Positions 7,884 through 15,694 of a DNA stretch of 24,714 nucleotides are shown piece after piece. The notes under the pieces were generated by a model. The model was given only the letters and a program-made list of their open reading frames with translations, had not been told where the DNA came from and made no database searches. The stretch's first letter is position 1. Each line of letters opens with the position of its first letter. This DNA is from Bacteroidales bacterium. GTDB lineage: Bacteria > Bacteroidota > Bacteroidia > Bacteroidales > UBA4181. A program made the translations under genes and the position numbers. Where the stretch lies: contig JAITTD010000010.1 of assembly GCA_031287245.1 (NCBI GenBank), forward strand, positions 1-24,714. Direction: 5' to 3'.

Positions 7884-10037
7884 ATGCAAAAATGGACAGC
7901 ACTATATACATTATTCATGTGTTGGCAGACCTTGTGCGCTGCCAATGATGCCGGTATGTGGAGTGCATACTGTCCCCTTCCCCCGCTGTCGTCTTTTATC
8001 CATTTAACCGAACCTGTGGATGACATCCGGCAGATATTGCTCGAAGAAAATACCCAACTGAAATCGTGGATTTATGCCGCCTCCATAGACGTGGACATCA
8101 CCCCCGCCGATGGTCAGTGGGACACCATCCCCGGCGCGGGTTATGTGTGGCGAATAGGCATCAGAGCGGAGAATGCCCTGTCGTTAGACTTGTTGCTGCG
8201 GCAGTTTCATCTGCAAAACGGCGAAGCGATACATATTTATAATGAGTCGCAAACTGTTATTTATTCATTTACGGCACAGGACAACCGCCCCGCGCAGGTT
8301 TTGCCGGTGGCTGCGGTGAAAGGCAACAGCATCATTGTGGAATGGAATGTTCCGGCAAGGGAAAATGCTCAGGCGTTTACCATTTCAAGCGTCGGCTACG
8401 GCTTTCGAGATCCTCACCCGATGTCGCGCAAAGTTTCTTCTGACTGCGAAATGGATGTGAATTGCAAAAACGGCAATCACTGGCAGTTGGAAAAACGGGC
8501 TATCGTGCGACTGCAAACCAGACAGGGCAACAAAAACCTGTCGTGCACGGGGGTGTTGGTCAATCAGGCAAGCGATGTAAAAAAGCCCTATATCCTCACA
8601 GCCGGACATTGCGTGAGCGACAGCGTGATGGCTGAACAGAGCGTTTTTACTTTTGAGTACGAAAATCTTATCTGCGGAAGCAACATTGTATCCGGTATGC
8701 CCAAAACCATTTCGGGAGCACGCTTACTTGCCTGCAAAAAAGAACTTGATTTTGCCCTTCTCGAACTGTCCACTGACATTCCTGCCGATTTCCACCCATA
8801 CTATGCCGGTTGGAATTGGTCGTCCCAAACTCCGACATCCGGCGTGGGCATTCACCATCCTGCCGGTGACGTAAAAAAGATTTGTGTAGAAAAAGACCCA
8901 TTGGTATCCGACACTTACAACGATCTCGACTTGAAATGCGATAATAATGCCCATTGGACTGTAACACACTGGGACGAAGGCGTTACAGAAGGCGGTTCGT
9001 CGGGAAGTCCGATATTTGATGCCAATCATCTGGTCGCAGGCACCCTTACCGGAGGAGATGCCACCTGCCGAAACCCTGTCAACGACAAATATGCGAAGTT
9101 CAGCAGACAGTGGAACAGTTATCCCACCGACAGCACAAGCCTGAAAAAATGGCTTGACCCCGATGATACTTGGGTGGAGATATTGCATGGCTACGATCCG
9201 CAAACCAACTATGGTGGAATAAGCGATACCATGAGCCATATCGGGCACAACGAAGGCACAACAGTGGTCAACTCCACCCTGTGGGGTGTGATGACGGGGC
9301 ACAACGACAAGGAGTGGAATGCCTTTGCCGAACGTTTCAAAAACGATACGATTGCTACCATTATCGGGCTTGAAGCGAATATTTCGCAAATTTATTCGTT
9401 GGGTTCGCGGGTGCGCTTTTCCGTTTGGACGGGTAGCGACTATCCCGTCACAGAACAATGGGGCGAAAATTTTGTCCTCAGCAAAGAATATCAAAACTTC
9501 CCGTTTCAGATTTATTTTAATCGAATTTTGGAACTTACCGAAGATTATTACATCGGATACAGCATCAGTTATGACGATGTGGTGGATACCTTTGCCGTTC
9601 GCCAGTCTGTAAGGCGCCCTTACGAAGGTATTTCTTCCCTGTATGTGCGCGACGGCTACACGTGGATACCGCTGAGCGAAAACAAACCGCCCACTTACGC
9701 CTCTTTGGCAGTGAAAGCCATTGGGAAATTCGGAAGAGAACCAAGAGCGCCTTCTGCCGATTCCTATTACAAAGCGTTGCAAATCGTTTTTCAGCCTTCC
9801 GGCGATTTGCTTTTTGCCTATATTGAAAATCCGGAAGGAACGGTCAAAATTGAATGTTTCGACACGGCGGGCAGATGGATGCAGGTGAGCGAGGCGGGCA
9901 GGCATATCGTAATGCCCGACAACCACATTTACTTGCAGGTGGAAGTCAATACCGGTCACCTGCCCGCCGGAGTGTACATTCTGCGAGTGAGCGACCAAAA
10001 ACAGGTTTATTCCGGAAAATTTATCAGATTGAAGTGA
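7884..10037 (+). CDS. Trypsin-like (lysyl endopeptidase-type) serine protease, T9SS cargo
   Basis: A 717-residue exported protease. The ATG at 7884 is preferred over an in-frame TTG at 7875. It has a short signal peptide (WTALYTLFMCWQTLCAA) and a pro-region with N-terminal beta domain to about residue 175. The S1-type catalytic core follows, with TAGHC (His242), the DFALLEL Asp (289) and GGSSGSP (Ser373). The arrangement and many Cys residues resemble lysyl endopeptidases. A beta-rich region follows, then a C-terminal type A T9SS sorting domain of about 80 residues (LPAGVYILRV...YSGKFIRLK), which directs transport across the outer membrane and surface attachment or release. Cleavage specificity is inferred only. 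The stop codon overlaps the next gene's GTG start by 3 bases, so the two are translationally coupled, although their functions look unrelated. Confidence 0.88.
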   Translation: MQKWTALYTLFMCWQTLCAANDAGMWSAYCPLPPLSSFIHLTEPVDDIRQILLEENTQLKSWIYAASIDVDITPADGQWDTIPGAGYVWRIGIRAENALSLDLLLRQFHLQNGEAIHIYNESQTVIYSFTAQDNRPAQVLPVAAVKGNSIIVEWNVPARENAQAFTISSVGYGFRDPHPMSRKVSSDCEMDVNCKNGNHWQLEKRAIVRLQTRQGNKNLSCTGVLVNQASDVKKPYILTAGHCVSDSVMAEQSVFTFEYENLICGSNIVSGMPKTISGARLLACKKELDFALLELSTDIPADFHPYYAGWNWSSQTPTSGVGIHHPAGDVKKICVEKDPLVSDTYNDLDLKCDNNAHWTVTHWDEGVTEGGSSGSPIFDANHLVAGTLTGGDATCRNPVNDKYAKFSRQWNSYPTDSTSLKKWLDPDDTWVEILHGYDPQTNYGGISDTMSHIGHNEGTTVVNSTLWGVMTGHNDKEWNAFAERFKNDTIATIIGLEANISQIYSLGSRVRFSVWTGSDYPVTEQWGENFVLSKEYQNFPFQIYFNRILELTEDYYIGYSISYDDVVDTFAVRQSVRRPYEGISSLYVRDGYTWIPLSENKPPTYASLAVKAIGKFGREPRAPSADSYYKALQIVFQPSGDLLFAYIENPEGTVKIECFDTAGRWMQVSEAGRHIVMPDNHIYLQVEVNTGHLPAGVYILRVSDQKQVYSGKFIRLK

Positions 10038-10960
10038 AAAAGCGGTATCATTCCTATTCCGATTATTTTCGGGAACATTTTGGCGAAAGGATACAAAAAC
10101 TGACTATTGACGCCGGTTTTACCTGTCCCAACCGCGATGGCAAAGTCGGCAGGGGAGGTTGCGCTTATTGCAACAATGATGCGTTTAACCCCTCGTATAA
10201 CACGCCGCAGAAAAGCATCACGCAGCAATTGGAAGAAGGCATTGAATTTCACCGCGTGCGTTACCGGAAGGCAAACCGCTATCTGGCATATTTTCAAGCC
10301 TATTCCAACACTTACGCCCCTTTGGAACGCTTATCTGCCGCCTACGAGGAAGCGCTTGCTGTGCCGGGTGTCATCGGATTGGTCATCGGCACACGACCGG
10401 ATTGCGTAAACGATGAAATACTGGACTATTTAGCGAGTTTCGATTGTCGCGTGGCAGTGGAATACGGCATTGAAAGTTGCTACGACCGCACTCTGGAGCG
10501 CATTAATCGCGGACACAATTTCGCGCAAAGCGTTGAAGCCATTGAAAATACGGCAAAACGAGGCATACAAACCGGTGCGCACCTCATTTTCGGGCTTCCC
10601 GGCGAGTCGCGTGAAGAAATGCTGGCAGAAGCAGCCATCATCAACCAACTGCCACTCAACACACTGAAAATGCACCAGTTGCAAATTCCGGTTCATACCG
10701 CTTTTGCCCGCCAATATGCCGAACACCCTGAAGATTTTCAACTTTTCGATTGCGCAGAATATATTGATTTTGTGGTGCAGTTTCTCGAACTGCTACGCCC
10801 AGACCTTGTAGTAGAACGTTTTGCCAACGAGATGCCCCCACGTTACCTTGCAGGAAAAGGATGGGGAAAGATACGCAACGTAGAACTGTGGCGCATGCTG
10901 GAAAAGCGACTTGAAGAATTGAATACGTGGCAAGGGAAAGGTTTCGAGTTGAAAGTTTAA
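10034..10960 (+). CDS. TIGR01212-family (YhcC-like) radical SAM protein
   Basis: 308 residues from the GTG at 10034, whose GTGA overlaps the stop of the protease gene. The open frame extends upstream to 9854 inside that gene, but homology begins at KKRYHSYSDYFREHFG. The [4Fe-4S] cluster ligands are the family's spaced CX11CX2C: Cys31, Cys43 and Cys46 (TCPNRDG...GGCAYCNN). Other conserved blocks are YFQAYSNTYAP, VIGTRPDCV, VEYGIESCYDRTLERINRGH and THLIFGLPGE-like AHLIFGLPGES. The family is related to Elp3-like enzymes, and its substrate is not established to my knowledge. The last seven codons and the stop (10940-10960) lie in the heptad repeat array, so the GFELKV tail is encoded by repeat DNA. 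Confidence 0.88.
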   Translation: MKKRYHSYSDYFREHFGERIQKLTIDAGFTCPNRDGKVGRGGCAYCNNDAFNPSYNTPQKSITQQLEEGIEFHRVRYRKANRYLAYFQAYSNTYAPLERLSAAYEEALAVPGVIGLVIGTRPDCVNDEILDYLASFDCRVAVEYGIESCYDRTLERINRGHNFAQSVEAIENTAKRGIQTGAHLIFGLPGESREEMLAEAAIINQLPLNTLKMHQLQIPVHTAFARQYAEHPEDFQLFDCAEYIDFVVQFLELLRPDLVVERFANEMPPRYLAGKGWGKIRNVELWRMLEKRLEELNTWQGKGFELKV

Positions 10961-11220
10961 GGTTTCGAGTTTAAGGTTTAAGGTTTAAGGTTTCGAGTTT
11001 AAGGTTTAAGGTTTCAAGTTTAAGGTTTAAGGTTTAAGGTTTCGAGTTTAAGGTTTAAAGTTTAAGGTTTCGAGTTCCAAACCCGAAACTCGAAACTCCA
11101 AACTCCAAACTCGAAACTCCAAACTTCAAACTCGAAACCCGAAACTCGAAACTTCAAACCCGAAACTTCAAACTCGAAACCCCGAAACCCGAAACTTCAA
11201 ACTCGAAACCCGAAATTTGA
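10941..11220. repeat. Heptanucleotide repeat array with central orientation switch
   Basis: The left half (10941-11073) is 19 consecutive 7-bp units of the form GTTTNNN, mostly GTTTAAG and GTTTCGA, in strict phase. After a 5-base junction (GTTCC, 11074-11078) the complementary unit AAACNNN (AAACTCG, AAACCCG, AAACTTC, AAACTCC) repeats 19 times to 11212, with one unit (11177-11184) carrying an extra C, then decays in 11213-11220. The halves can therefore pair as a long imperfect hairpin with a tetranucleotide core match in each heptad. The array overlaps the 3' end of the radical SAM gene and fills most of the gap to 11304. The units are too short and spacer-free for CRISPR. No coding frame is supported beyond 10960. 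Confidence 0.95.
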
Positions 11221-11250
11221 CCAAAGTGTAAAATGTAGTCGCAAATTTTT

Positions 11251-11280
11251 TTTGTTTATTCGCCAAATTTCATACATTTG
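11251..11280 (+). promoter_or_regulatory. Promoter of the YfiR-like / TonB receptor operon
   Basis: TTTG (11251-11254), an 18-base spacer and TACATTTG (11273-11280) resemble the Bacteroidota -33/-7 consensus. The -7 element is 23 bases upstream of the TTG start at 11304. Between the array end and this site (11221-11250) I see nothing else. Confidence 0.6.
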
Positions 11281-11303
11281 CAAAACTTATAAAGACGATA
11301 GAT

Positions 11304-11879
11304 TTGAAGAAATTTCTGATTATCAGCATATTATCAGGTATCAGTTTGTGCATTGCCTCCGCTCAAAATGAACGGTTCAAATCTTTGTATGTCTTTAATT
11401 TCGTGAAAAACATCGAATGGCCTGCCTCCTACCAAAAGAGCAATTTCACCATTGCCGTGTTGGGCAACTCGCTCATATACAACGAATTAAAACAGAATAT
11501 TCAGGGGAAAACAACCGGACAAAACGGTTCCCAAGTCATTGATGTGAATCAAGTTTCAAATATATCAAGTTTAAAAGACTGTCATATATTATATATTCCC
11601 ATGCAGCAAAGTAATTTACTTGGTGCTGCCAAAAAAGCGCTTGCCGGAAAACCGACAGTGATTATTACAGAAAAAAAAGGCTTAATTACAGAAGGAGCAG
11701 ATATAAATTTGATATCATTGGACGGAAAACTGCGATACGAATTGGCTCCCAAGCAGATAGAATCAAAACGACTGAAAGTCAACAAGAAATTGATTGAACT
11801 GGCTATTGTGTATGATTATGCTGCTGCACGGGAAGTTCCTGTTTTGGAATCGGTAGATGACGCCAATGCACCGCGATAA
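11304..11879 (+). CDS. YfiR/HmsC-like (DUF4154) exported protein
   Basis: 191 residues starting at a TTG codon (11304); no ATG fits. The signal peptide is MKKFLIISILSGISLCIASA. The mature part carries the family hallmarks: FVKNIEWP near the N-terminus, FTIAVLGNS, the central CHILYIP, the T-V-I-ITEKKGLITEGADINLIS block and the terminal KQIESKRLKVNKKLIELAI. Known: YfiR in Pseudomonas is a periplasmic repressor of the membrane diguanylate cyclase YfiN. In Bacteroidota, members usually sit beside a TonB-dependent receptor, as here. What it senses is unknown, and no GGDEF protein is present in the window. It is 38 bases upstream of the receptor gene, with the small palindrome TGTACT-ACA-AGTACA (11890-11904) between them. 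Confidence 0.82.
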   Translation: MKKFLIISILSGISLCIASAQNERFKSLYVFNFVKNIEWPASYQKSNFTIAVLGNSLIYNELKQNIQGKTTGQNGSQVIDVNQVSNISSLKDCHILYIPMQQSNLLGAAKKALAGKPTVIITEKKGLITEGADINLISLDGKLRYELAPKQIESKRLKVNKKLIELAIVYDYAAAREVPVLESVDDANAPR

Positions 11880-11917
11880 AAACAGGTTTTGTACTACAAG
11901 TACAGTAGATTTTATGA

Positions 11918-14071
11918 ATGAAAGTTAAATTATTATTGATATTACTATCAGTCAGCACTTTCATCTCATTTGCACAGGAAAAACAACTTTCGCAAATGAG
12001 CAAGGCTGAGGTGCTGAAACTGTCTATTGACGAATTGTACCTTATGTCTCTGGACGAGGTCATGCAATTGTCGGAGATAGCCGGCGTTTCTGTGGAAGAA
12101 CTTTACAAATTAGTCAGCACCTCCTCTCGTGCCGAAGAACCGGAAGAAGACGCCCCCAATGTAACACATATTATTGACCATGCGGAAATAAAATATCGCG
12201 GATACAAAAGCCTTCGGGAAGTATTAACGAATGTGCCCGGATTTGGCGTATTCATGAAAGATGTACAATATGTGGCTCAGGTACGCGGCATTGCACCCAA
12301 CGACAATGAAAAAATCAGTTTCATGCTCAACGGTCACCGCATCAACCAAATGTCTGAACCGGATTTATTGAACAGCCCCATCAACCTGAGCAATGTGGAA
12401 CGCATCGAAATCATTGTCGGACCCGGATCGGTTTTGTATGGCGCCGAAAGTCTGGTGGCTACCGTGAATTTGATTACCCGAAAAGCGTTCGATAACGAAA
12501 TCAGTGTTACGGGAGGTTTTCCCAACGAGTTTGCTCTGAATGCCTTGTTGGGAAAGGTGTGGGACACCGACAAGCATATCAGTTTTTCCTTTACCGGAAT
12601 GCAGCGGGAAGGGTGGAACGCCTACAAAGTGGGAGGCGTTACTCCAGATTCCGACAATGCTTTCAACCAGTTGGCACGAGCCAACAGCACATTGCCGCAA
12701 AAAATGTATCCCAGTTATTTTCTGACTGCTTCGGGACAACACGAAGGATGGTCAATAGATATGTCATCATACAGTTATTCTTCGTCCCGCATTGGCTGGG
12801 CAGGCAGCATCAGTCTGGATGAACGCGACAAACTGCACAATCAGGATTATTTCAATTCCATTGTGGTGTGCAACACAACTCAATGGACGGAAAAATGGAA
12901 CTTCAAATGGTCTGCAAGTTTCGACAATAAACAGGTCATTCAACCCAACAACCTCACTATGACAGAAAACAGTTACAAGACGGAAGTCGGGGTACACCAT
13001 ACCACAGAGCGCAATTTTTTGCAAACCGGCATTCAGTTGGGTTCCAATCAGGAAAGGAATAATTGGGTGTATGACCGGCAAAGCAGCACAGAGACACTGA
13101 TGTACCCTCTGATTTTAGACGAAAATCTGTGGACTGTCGGCATTTTTGTGTCAGATAAGTTTACGGTGTCGGAGCGTTTCAAATTGGTAGGCGCTGTACG
13201 GGGCGATTACAACACCGTGCTTGCCGGCAACCGTTTCTCTTTCAGTCCGCGTGTGGCAGCTATTTTCACGCCCATGCCAAGTTATACCGCCAAACTGATG
13301 TTCAACACCGCCACCCGATTTCCATCGGCACGCGCCAGCCGGCTGAACGTGTTTGACGCGACCAAACCCGACCGCGCAGGCAGAATGGTCACCCAACCGG
13401 AACAACTGATGACCGCTGAGCTGCAAAATATCTACCATTCGGGCAACACAAAACTTTCTCTGGTCGGATATTACCAATATCTGAAGAATTTCATTTCCTG
13501 GTTCAATCCTTTTATGAACATAGGCGATTTTTCAGGATGGGGATTGGAGGCAGCCTGGCAGACGAATTTCTCATCCAACATCTCAATTTGGGCTAATGCC
13601 ACTTACAATAAAACCAATTTTTCACAGTCTGCTCAACTCCCCGCTTTTGAAGACGGTGCAGCCACACCCACTTCCATTTCGATCAATGAAAAAGGGCAAA
13701 TGATAGCCGTTCCGCAGTTTACAGCCAATGCAGGCGCCGACATCTGCATTTTTAACCGATTGTTCTTTTCGCCCAAAATGAATTACTTTACAGGACAACC
13801 CGCCGCCAACTACGACCACTCGCACACGGTGAGTTCACCCACGCTTGCCAATCCCAACAATGAAATCACAGTTTTTGACTTTTTTTATGTCAATCATCAG
13901 GTGTTTTTGGATGCAGCGCTTACCTGTAAACAGATTGTCAAAGGACTTGATTTGAGAATAGCCGCCCAAAATATATTGAATAATCAGCATCAACTGGCAA
14001 CAGTGTTCTCCAACCAGACTTATACACCTCAGGGAATTACTTTTCAGGCTACTTTGTTCTATCAGTTCTGA
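11918..14071 (+). CDS. TonB-dependent outer-membrane receptor
   Basis: A 717-residue receptor. The signal peptide (residues 1-19, ends ISFAQ) is followed by an unusual acidic, Leu/Ser-rich N-terminal stretch (residues about 22-65) with repeated L-S-x-D-E-L/V units, then the plug domain (about 85-190: LREVLTNVPGFGVF, VRGIAPNDN, ISFMLNGHRIN, IEIIVGPGSVLYGAESLVATVN). The rest is a 22-strand-type beta-barrel rich in aromatic residues, ending ATLFYQF with the C-terminal Phe used for barrel assembly. There is no carboxypeptidase-like N-terminal domain, so it is not SusC-type. The ligand cannot be read from the sequence. It probably forms one transcript with the YfiR-like gene and would be energised by an ExbB-ExbD-TonB system such as that at 19379-21352. 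Confidence 0.9.
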   Translation: MKVKLLLILLSVSTFISFAQEKQLSQMSKAEVLKLSIDELYLMSLDEVMQLSEIAGVSVEELYKLVSTSSRAEEPEEDAPNVTHIIDHAEIKYRGYKSLREVLTNVPGFGVFMKDVQYVAQVRGIAPNDNEKISFMLNGHRINQMSEPDLLNSPINLSNVERIEIIVGPGSVLYGAESLVATVNLITRKAFDNEISVTGGFPNEFALNALLGKVWDTDKHISFSFTGMQREGWNAYKVGGVTPDSDNAFNQLARANSTLPQKMYPSYFLTASGQHEGWSIDMSSYSYSSSRIGWAGSISLDERDKLHNQDYFNSIVVCNTTQWTEKWNFKWSASFDNKQVIQPNNLTMTENSYKTEVGVHHTTERNFLQTGIQLGSNQERNNWVYDRQSSTETLMYPLILDENLWTVGIFVSDKFTVSERFKLVGAVRGDYNTVLAGNRFSFSPRVAAIFTPMPSYTAKLMFNTATRFPSARASRLNVFDATKPDRAGRMVTQPEQLMTAELQNIYHSGNTKLSLVGYYQYLKNFISWFNPFMNIGDFSGWGLEAAWQTNFSSNISIWANATYNKTNFSQSAQLPAFEDGAATPTSISINEKGQMIAVPQFTANAGADICIFNRLFFSPKMNYFTGQPAANYDHSHTVSSPTLANPNNEITVFDFFYVNHQVFLDAALTCKQIVKGLDLRIAAQNILNNQHQLATVFSNQTYTPQGITFQATLFYQF

Positions 14072-14093
14072 ATACCTGACTTTTTTACTAAAA

Positions 14094-14119
14094 TTGCAAA
14101 AAAATGATTTTTTTTGCAA
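14094..14119 (+). terminator. Hairpin after the TonB receptor gene
   Basis: TTGCAAAAAAA (14094-14104) is perfectly inverted as TTTTTTTGCAA (14109-14119) around TGAT. The T-run is part of the stem, and the symmetry means it could act on either strand. It lies 23 bases after the receptor stop. Confidence 0.45.
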
Positions 14120-14182
14120 CCATTTTTTGTTTTAATCGTACAAATATTTAATTTTACACTTTATTATTTAATAATAGATTCT

Positions 14183-14320
14183 ATGAAAGAGATAGGTATT
14201 ATGTTGATTATCTGCGTGTTTGCGGGTATGGTGTTGTCTTCATGCGTAAGCAATAAACCGTGTCCGGCGTATCGTACGGTTTCGTCCGTTGAACAAACGG
14301 TAGAGCAGCAACCGGTTTGA
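14183..14320 (+). CDS. Small lipoprotein (45 aa)
   Basis: Begins MKEIGIMLIICVFAGMVLSSC, a complete lipoprotein signal with lipobox LSSC (Cys21), leaving a mature chain of only about 25 residues (VSNKPCPAYRTVSS...). An upstream in-frame ATG at 14114 would destroy the lipoprotein signal, so 14183 is used. Very short lipoproteins with a CPAY motif are common and uncharacterised in Bacteroidota. It lies 49 bases before the next gene, possibly in one operon. The function is unknown. Confidence 0.65.
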   Translation: MKEIGIMLIICVFAGMVLSSCVSNKPCPAYRTVSSVEQTVEQQPV

Positions 14321-14369
14321 TTCGGGTGGGTTTCTTCAATCATTCGCATAAAGGTGGTGGAGGACATTC

Positions 14370-15227
14370 GTGAAAAGACGTGTTGTACTGTTTATGGCTA
14401 TCATCAGCAGTTCGCCGGTGATATTTGCACAAGGTGAGATTGACCTTCAGCCGAAAGTTTTTTACAGAAATGAGTGGTCTATAGCATTTCTGCTTAATTC
14501 AAACGGGTTTGGTGGCAATTATCGCTATGGGAAGCGTATTGACGCACGGAACAAGCGCTTGTGGGAAGTGGATTTATCCTATATGAAAGATCCAAAGGAA
14601 CATAAAAGCGCCTCTTTCACCTCATCAGGAGCAAGATTTGTTTACGGCAAGAAAAATCTTGCCTTCGATTTTCGTTTTGCGATGGGACGGCAGCACGAAA
14701 TGTACCGGAAACATGACGTTGGGAGTATCGCCATCCGGTATTTCTACAACTACGGTCCGGCTGTTGTGATGCTCAAACCGGTGTACTATAAGGTTGGCAA
14801 AGTGGTAACGGTTCCGCCGCCCACGGGACAAGGTCCTTCCTATCAAGTCATTCATACGCAGGACGAACCCGAAAAATTCAATCCCGAATGGGTGAACAGC
14901 AATTATGAAATCATCAGTCGTGCTTCTTTTTTCAAAGGTTTCAACGAGCCGAAATTCATACCCGGCGTGTTTGGTAAATTCGGTTTTAACTTTGAGTTCA
15001 GCAAACAAGACAGAATCGTTCATGCGTTGGAATGTGGATTGGTCGGAGAAGCATTTGCAAAAAAAGTCGAAATTATGGATTTTAGCATGCCGAACATTGG
15101 GCAGACAGAATTGGCAAAAAACCAGCAATTTTTTCTGAACATATTTGTCAGTTACCGCTTCGGGCACATCGTTGATCCTTATGAAGTAAAAAAATCGCGC
15201 AAGCGTTCGAACGAAATCAGTTACTAA
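14370..15227 (+). CDS. Exported, probably outer-membrane beta-barrel protein
   Basis: A 285-residue protein starting at GTG (14370), with signal peptide MKRRVVLFMAIISSSPVIFAQ. The mature chain is rich in alternating, aromatic beta-strand patterns (NEWSIAFLLNSNGFGGNYRYG, GSIAIRYFYNYGPAVVMLKPVYY, NQQFFLNIFVSYRFG), which suggests a small barrel of the OmpA/porin-like size. The conserved-looking NEWSIAFLLNSNGFG opening recalls uncharacterised Bacteroidales proteins. The C-terminus is highly basic (KKSRKRSNEISY) and lacks a terminal Phe, which is unusual for a barrel. It may work with the preceding small lipoprotein. The function is unknown. Confidence 0.7.
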   Translation: MKRRVVLFMAIISSSPVIFAQGEIDLQPKVFYRNEWSIAFLLNSNGFGGNYRYGKRIDARNKRLWEVDLSYMKDPKEHKSASFTSSGARFVYGKKNLAFDFRFAMGRQHEMYRKHDVGSIAIRYFYNYGPAVVMLKPVYYKVGKVVTVPPPTGQGPSYQVIHTQDEPEKFNPEWVNSNYEIISRASFFKGFNEPKFIPGVFGKFGFNFEFSKQDRIVHALECGLVGEAFAKKVEIMDFSMPNIGQTELAKNQQFFLNIFVSYRFGHIVDPYEVKKSRKRSNEISY

Positions 15228-15255
15228 AAAATAAAAAATATTTTTATCATTTTTT

Positions 15256-15284
15256 TTTGTAAATTCATTTTTTTTGTATCTTTG
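15256..15284 (+). promoter_or_regulatory. Promoter of the tRNA-Gly gene
   Basis: TTTG (15256-15259), a 17-base spacer and TATCTTTG (15277-15284, perfect TAnnTTTG). The -7 element ends 18 bases before the tRNA. Confidence 0.6.
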
Positions 15285-15302
15285 CACCGTCAAAACACAC
15301 CT

Positions 15303-15377
<75 letters not shown>

Positions 15378-15378
<1 letters not shown>

Positions 15379-15405
15379 AATCCCGAGCCTGAATCGGGAT
15401 TTTTT
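15378..15405 (+). terminator. Terminator hairpin between the two tRNA genes
   Basis: AAATCCCGA (15378-15386) is perfectly inverted as TCGGGATTT (15394-15402), with a T6 run (15100-series numbering: 15400-15405). It directly abuts the CCA end of tRNA-Gly and ends 6 bases before tRNA-Leu. Confidence 0.75.
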
Positions 15406-15411
15406 GCCTAA

Positions 15412-15497
15412 GCCTTGGTGGTGGAATTGGTAGACACGCGGGACTTAAAATCCCGTGGGCAGCAATGTCCGTGTGGGTTCAAGTCCCACCCGAGGTA
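15412..15497 (+). tRNA. tRNA-Leu (anticodon UAA)
   Basis: An 86-nt class II tRNA: acceptor GCCTTGG/CCGAGGT with two G-T wobbles, anticodon stem GCGGGA/TCCCGT around CTTAAAA (TAA), long variable arm GGGCAGCAATGTCC, T arm GTGGG-TTCAAGT-CCCAC and discriminator A. CCA is not encoded (CAA follows), unlike the neighbouring tRNA-Gly. Confidence 0.97.
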
Positions 15498-15521
15498 CAA
15501 TTACAAAATAACGCTGATTTA

Positions 15522-15605
15522 ACACGGCGGTAAACAAACAACGTGTAAATCGTCCTGTCCGTAGATTAAAATCTACGGTTAATAAAGTGTAGTCCCTGCG
15601 GGACT
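15522..15605. repeat. Palindromic (REP-like) intergenic element
   Basis: Three inverted repeats stand in a row: ACACG/CGTGT (15522-15526/15542-15546), the 20-bp palindrome CCGTAGATT-AA-AATCTACGG (15559-15578), and AGTCCC-TGC-GGGACT (15591-15605). Paired palindromes containing CCGTAGATT and GTCCCTGCGGGAC remind me of dispersed extragenic repeats in Bacteroidota genomes. With a single copy in the window this cannot be proved here. Confidence 0.5.
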
Positions 15606-15666
15606 CGAAAATGTGTAGCGCCTCAAAAAAAATCATTCTTTTTGAAAATAATTGACGAAAAATGTG

Positions 15667-15674
15667 TATTTTTG
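15667..15674 (+). promoter_or_regulatory. -7 promoter element of korA
   Basis: TATTTTTG matches TAnnTTTG. A TTTG lies at 15641-15644 (22-base spacer). The element follows the upstream in-frame ATG at 15662, so transcripts would start near 15681 and exclude that ATG. This fixes the translation start at 15695 or 15698. Confidence 0.6.
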
Positions 15675-15694
15675 CCCTGATTAAAAAGAGCGAT

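Noticed and set aside
8724..9998. 424-codon open frame on the minus strand
   Set aside because: It is fully antisense to the T9SS protease gene, whose catalytic motifs are intact. The antisense product is rich in Arg/His/Ala with no recognisable domain, as expected of a codon-usage shadow.
10941..11220. CRISPR array
   Set aside because: Units are 7 bp, directly abutting, without unique spacers, and reverse orientation midway. No cas genes are present.
15662..15694. Upstream ATG for korA giving an 11-residue extension
   Set aside because: It precedes the -7 promoter element TATTTTTG (15667-15674), so transcripts begin downstream of it. The family alignment also starts at MMNKNV or later.
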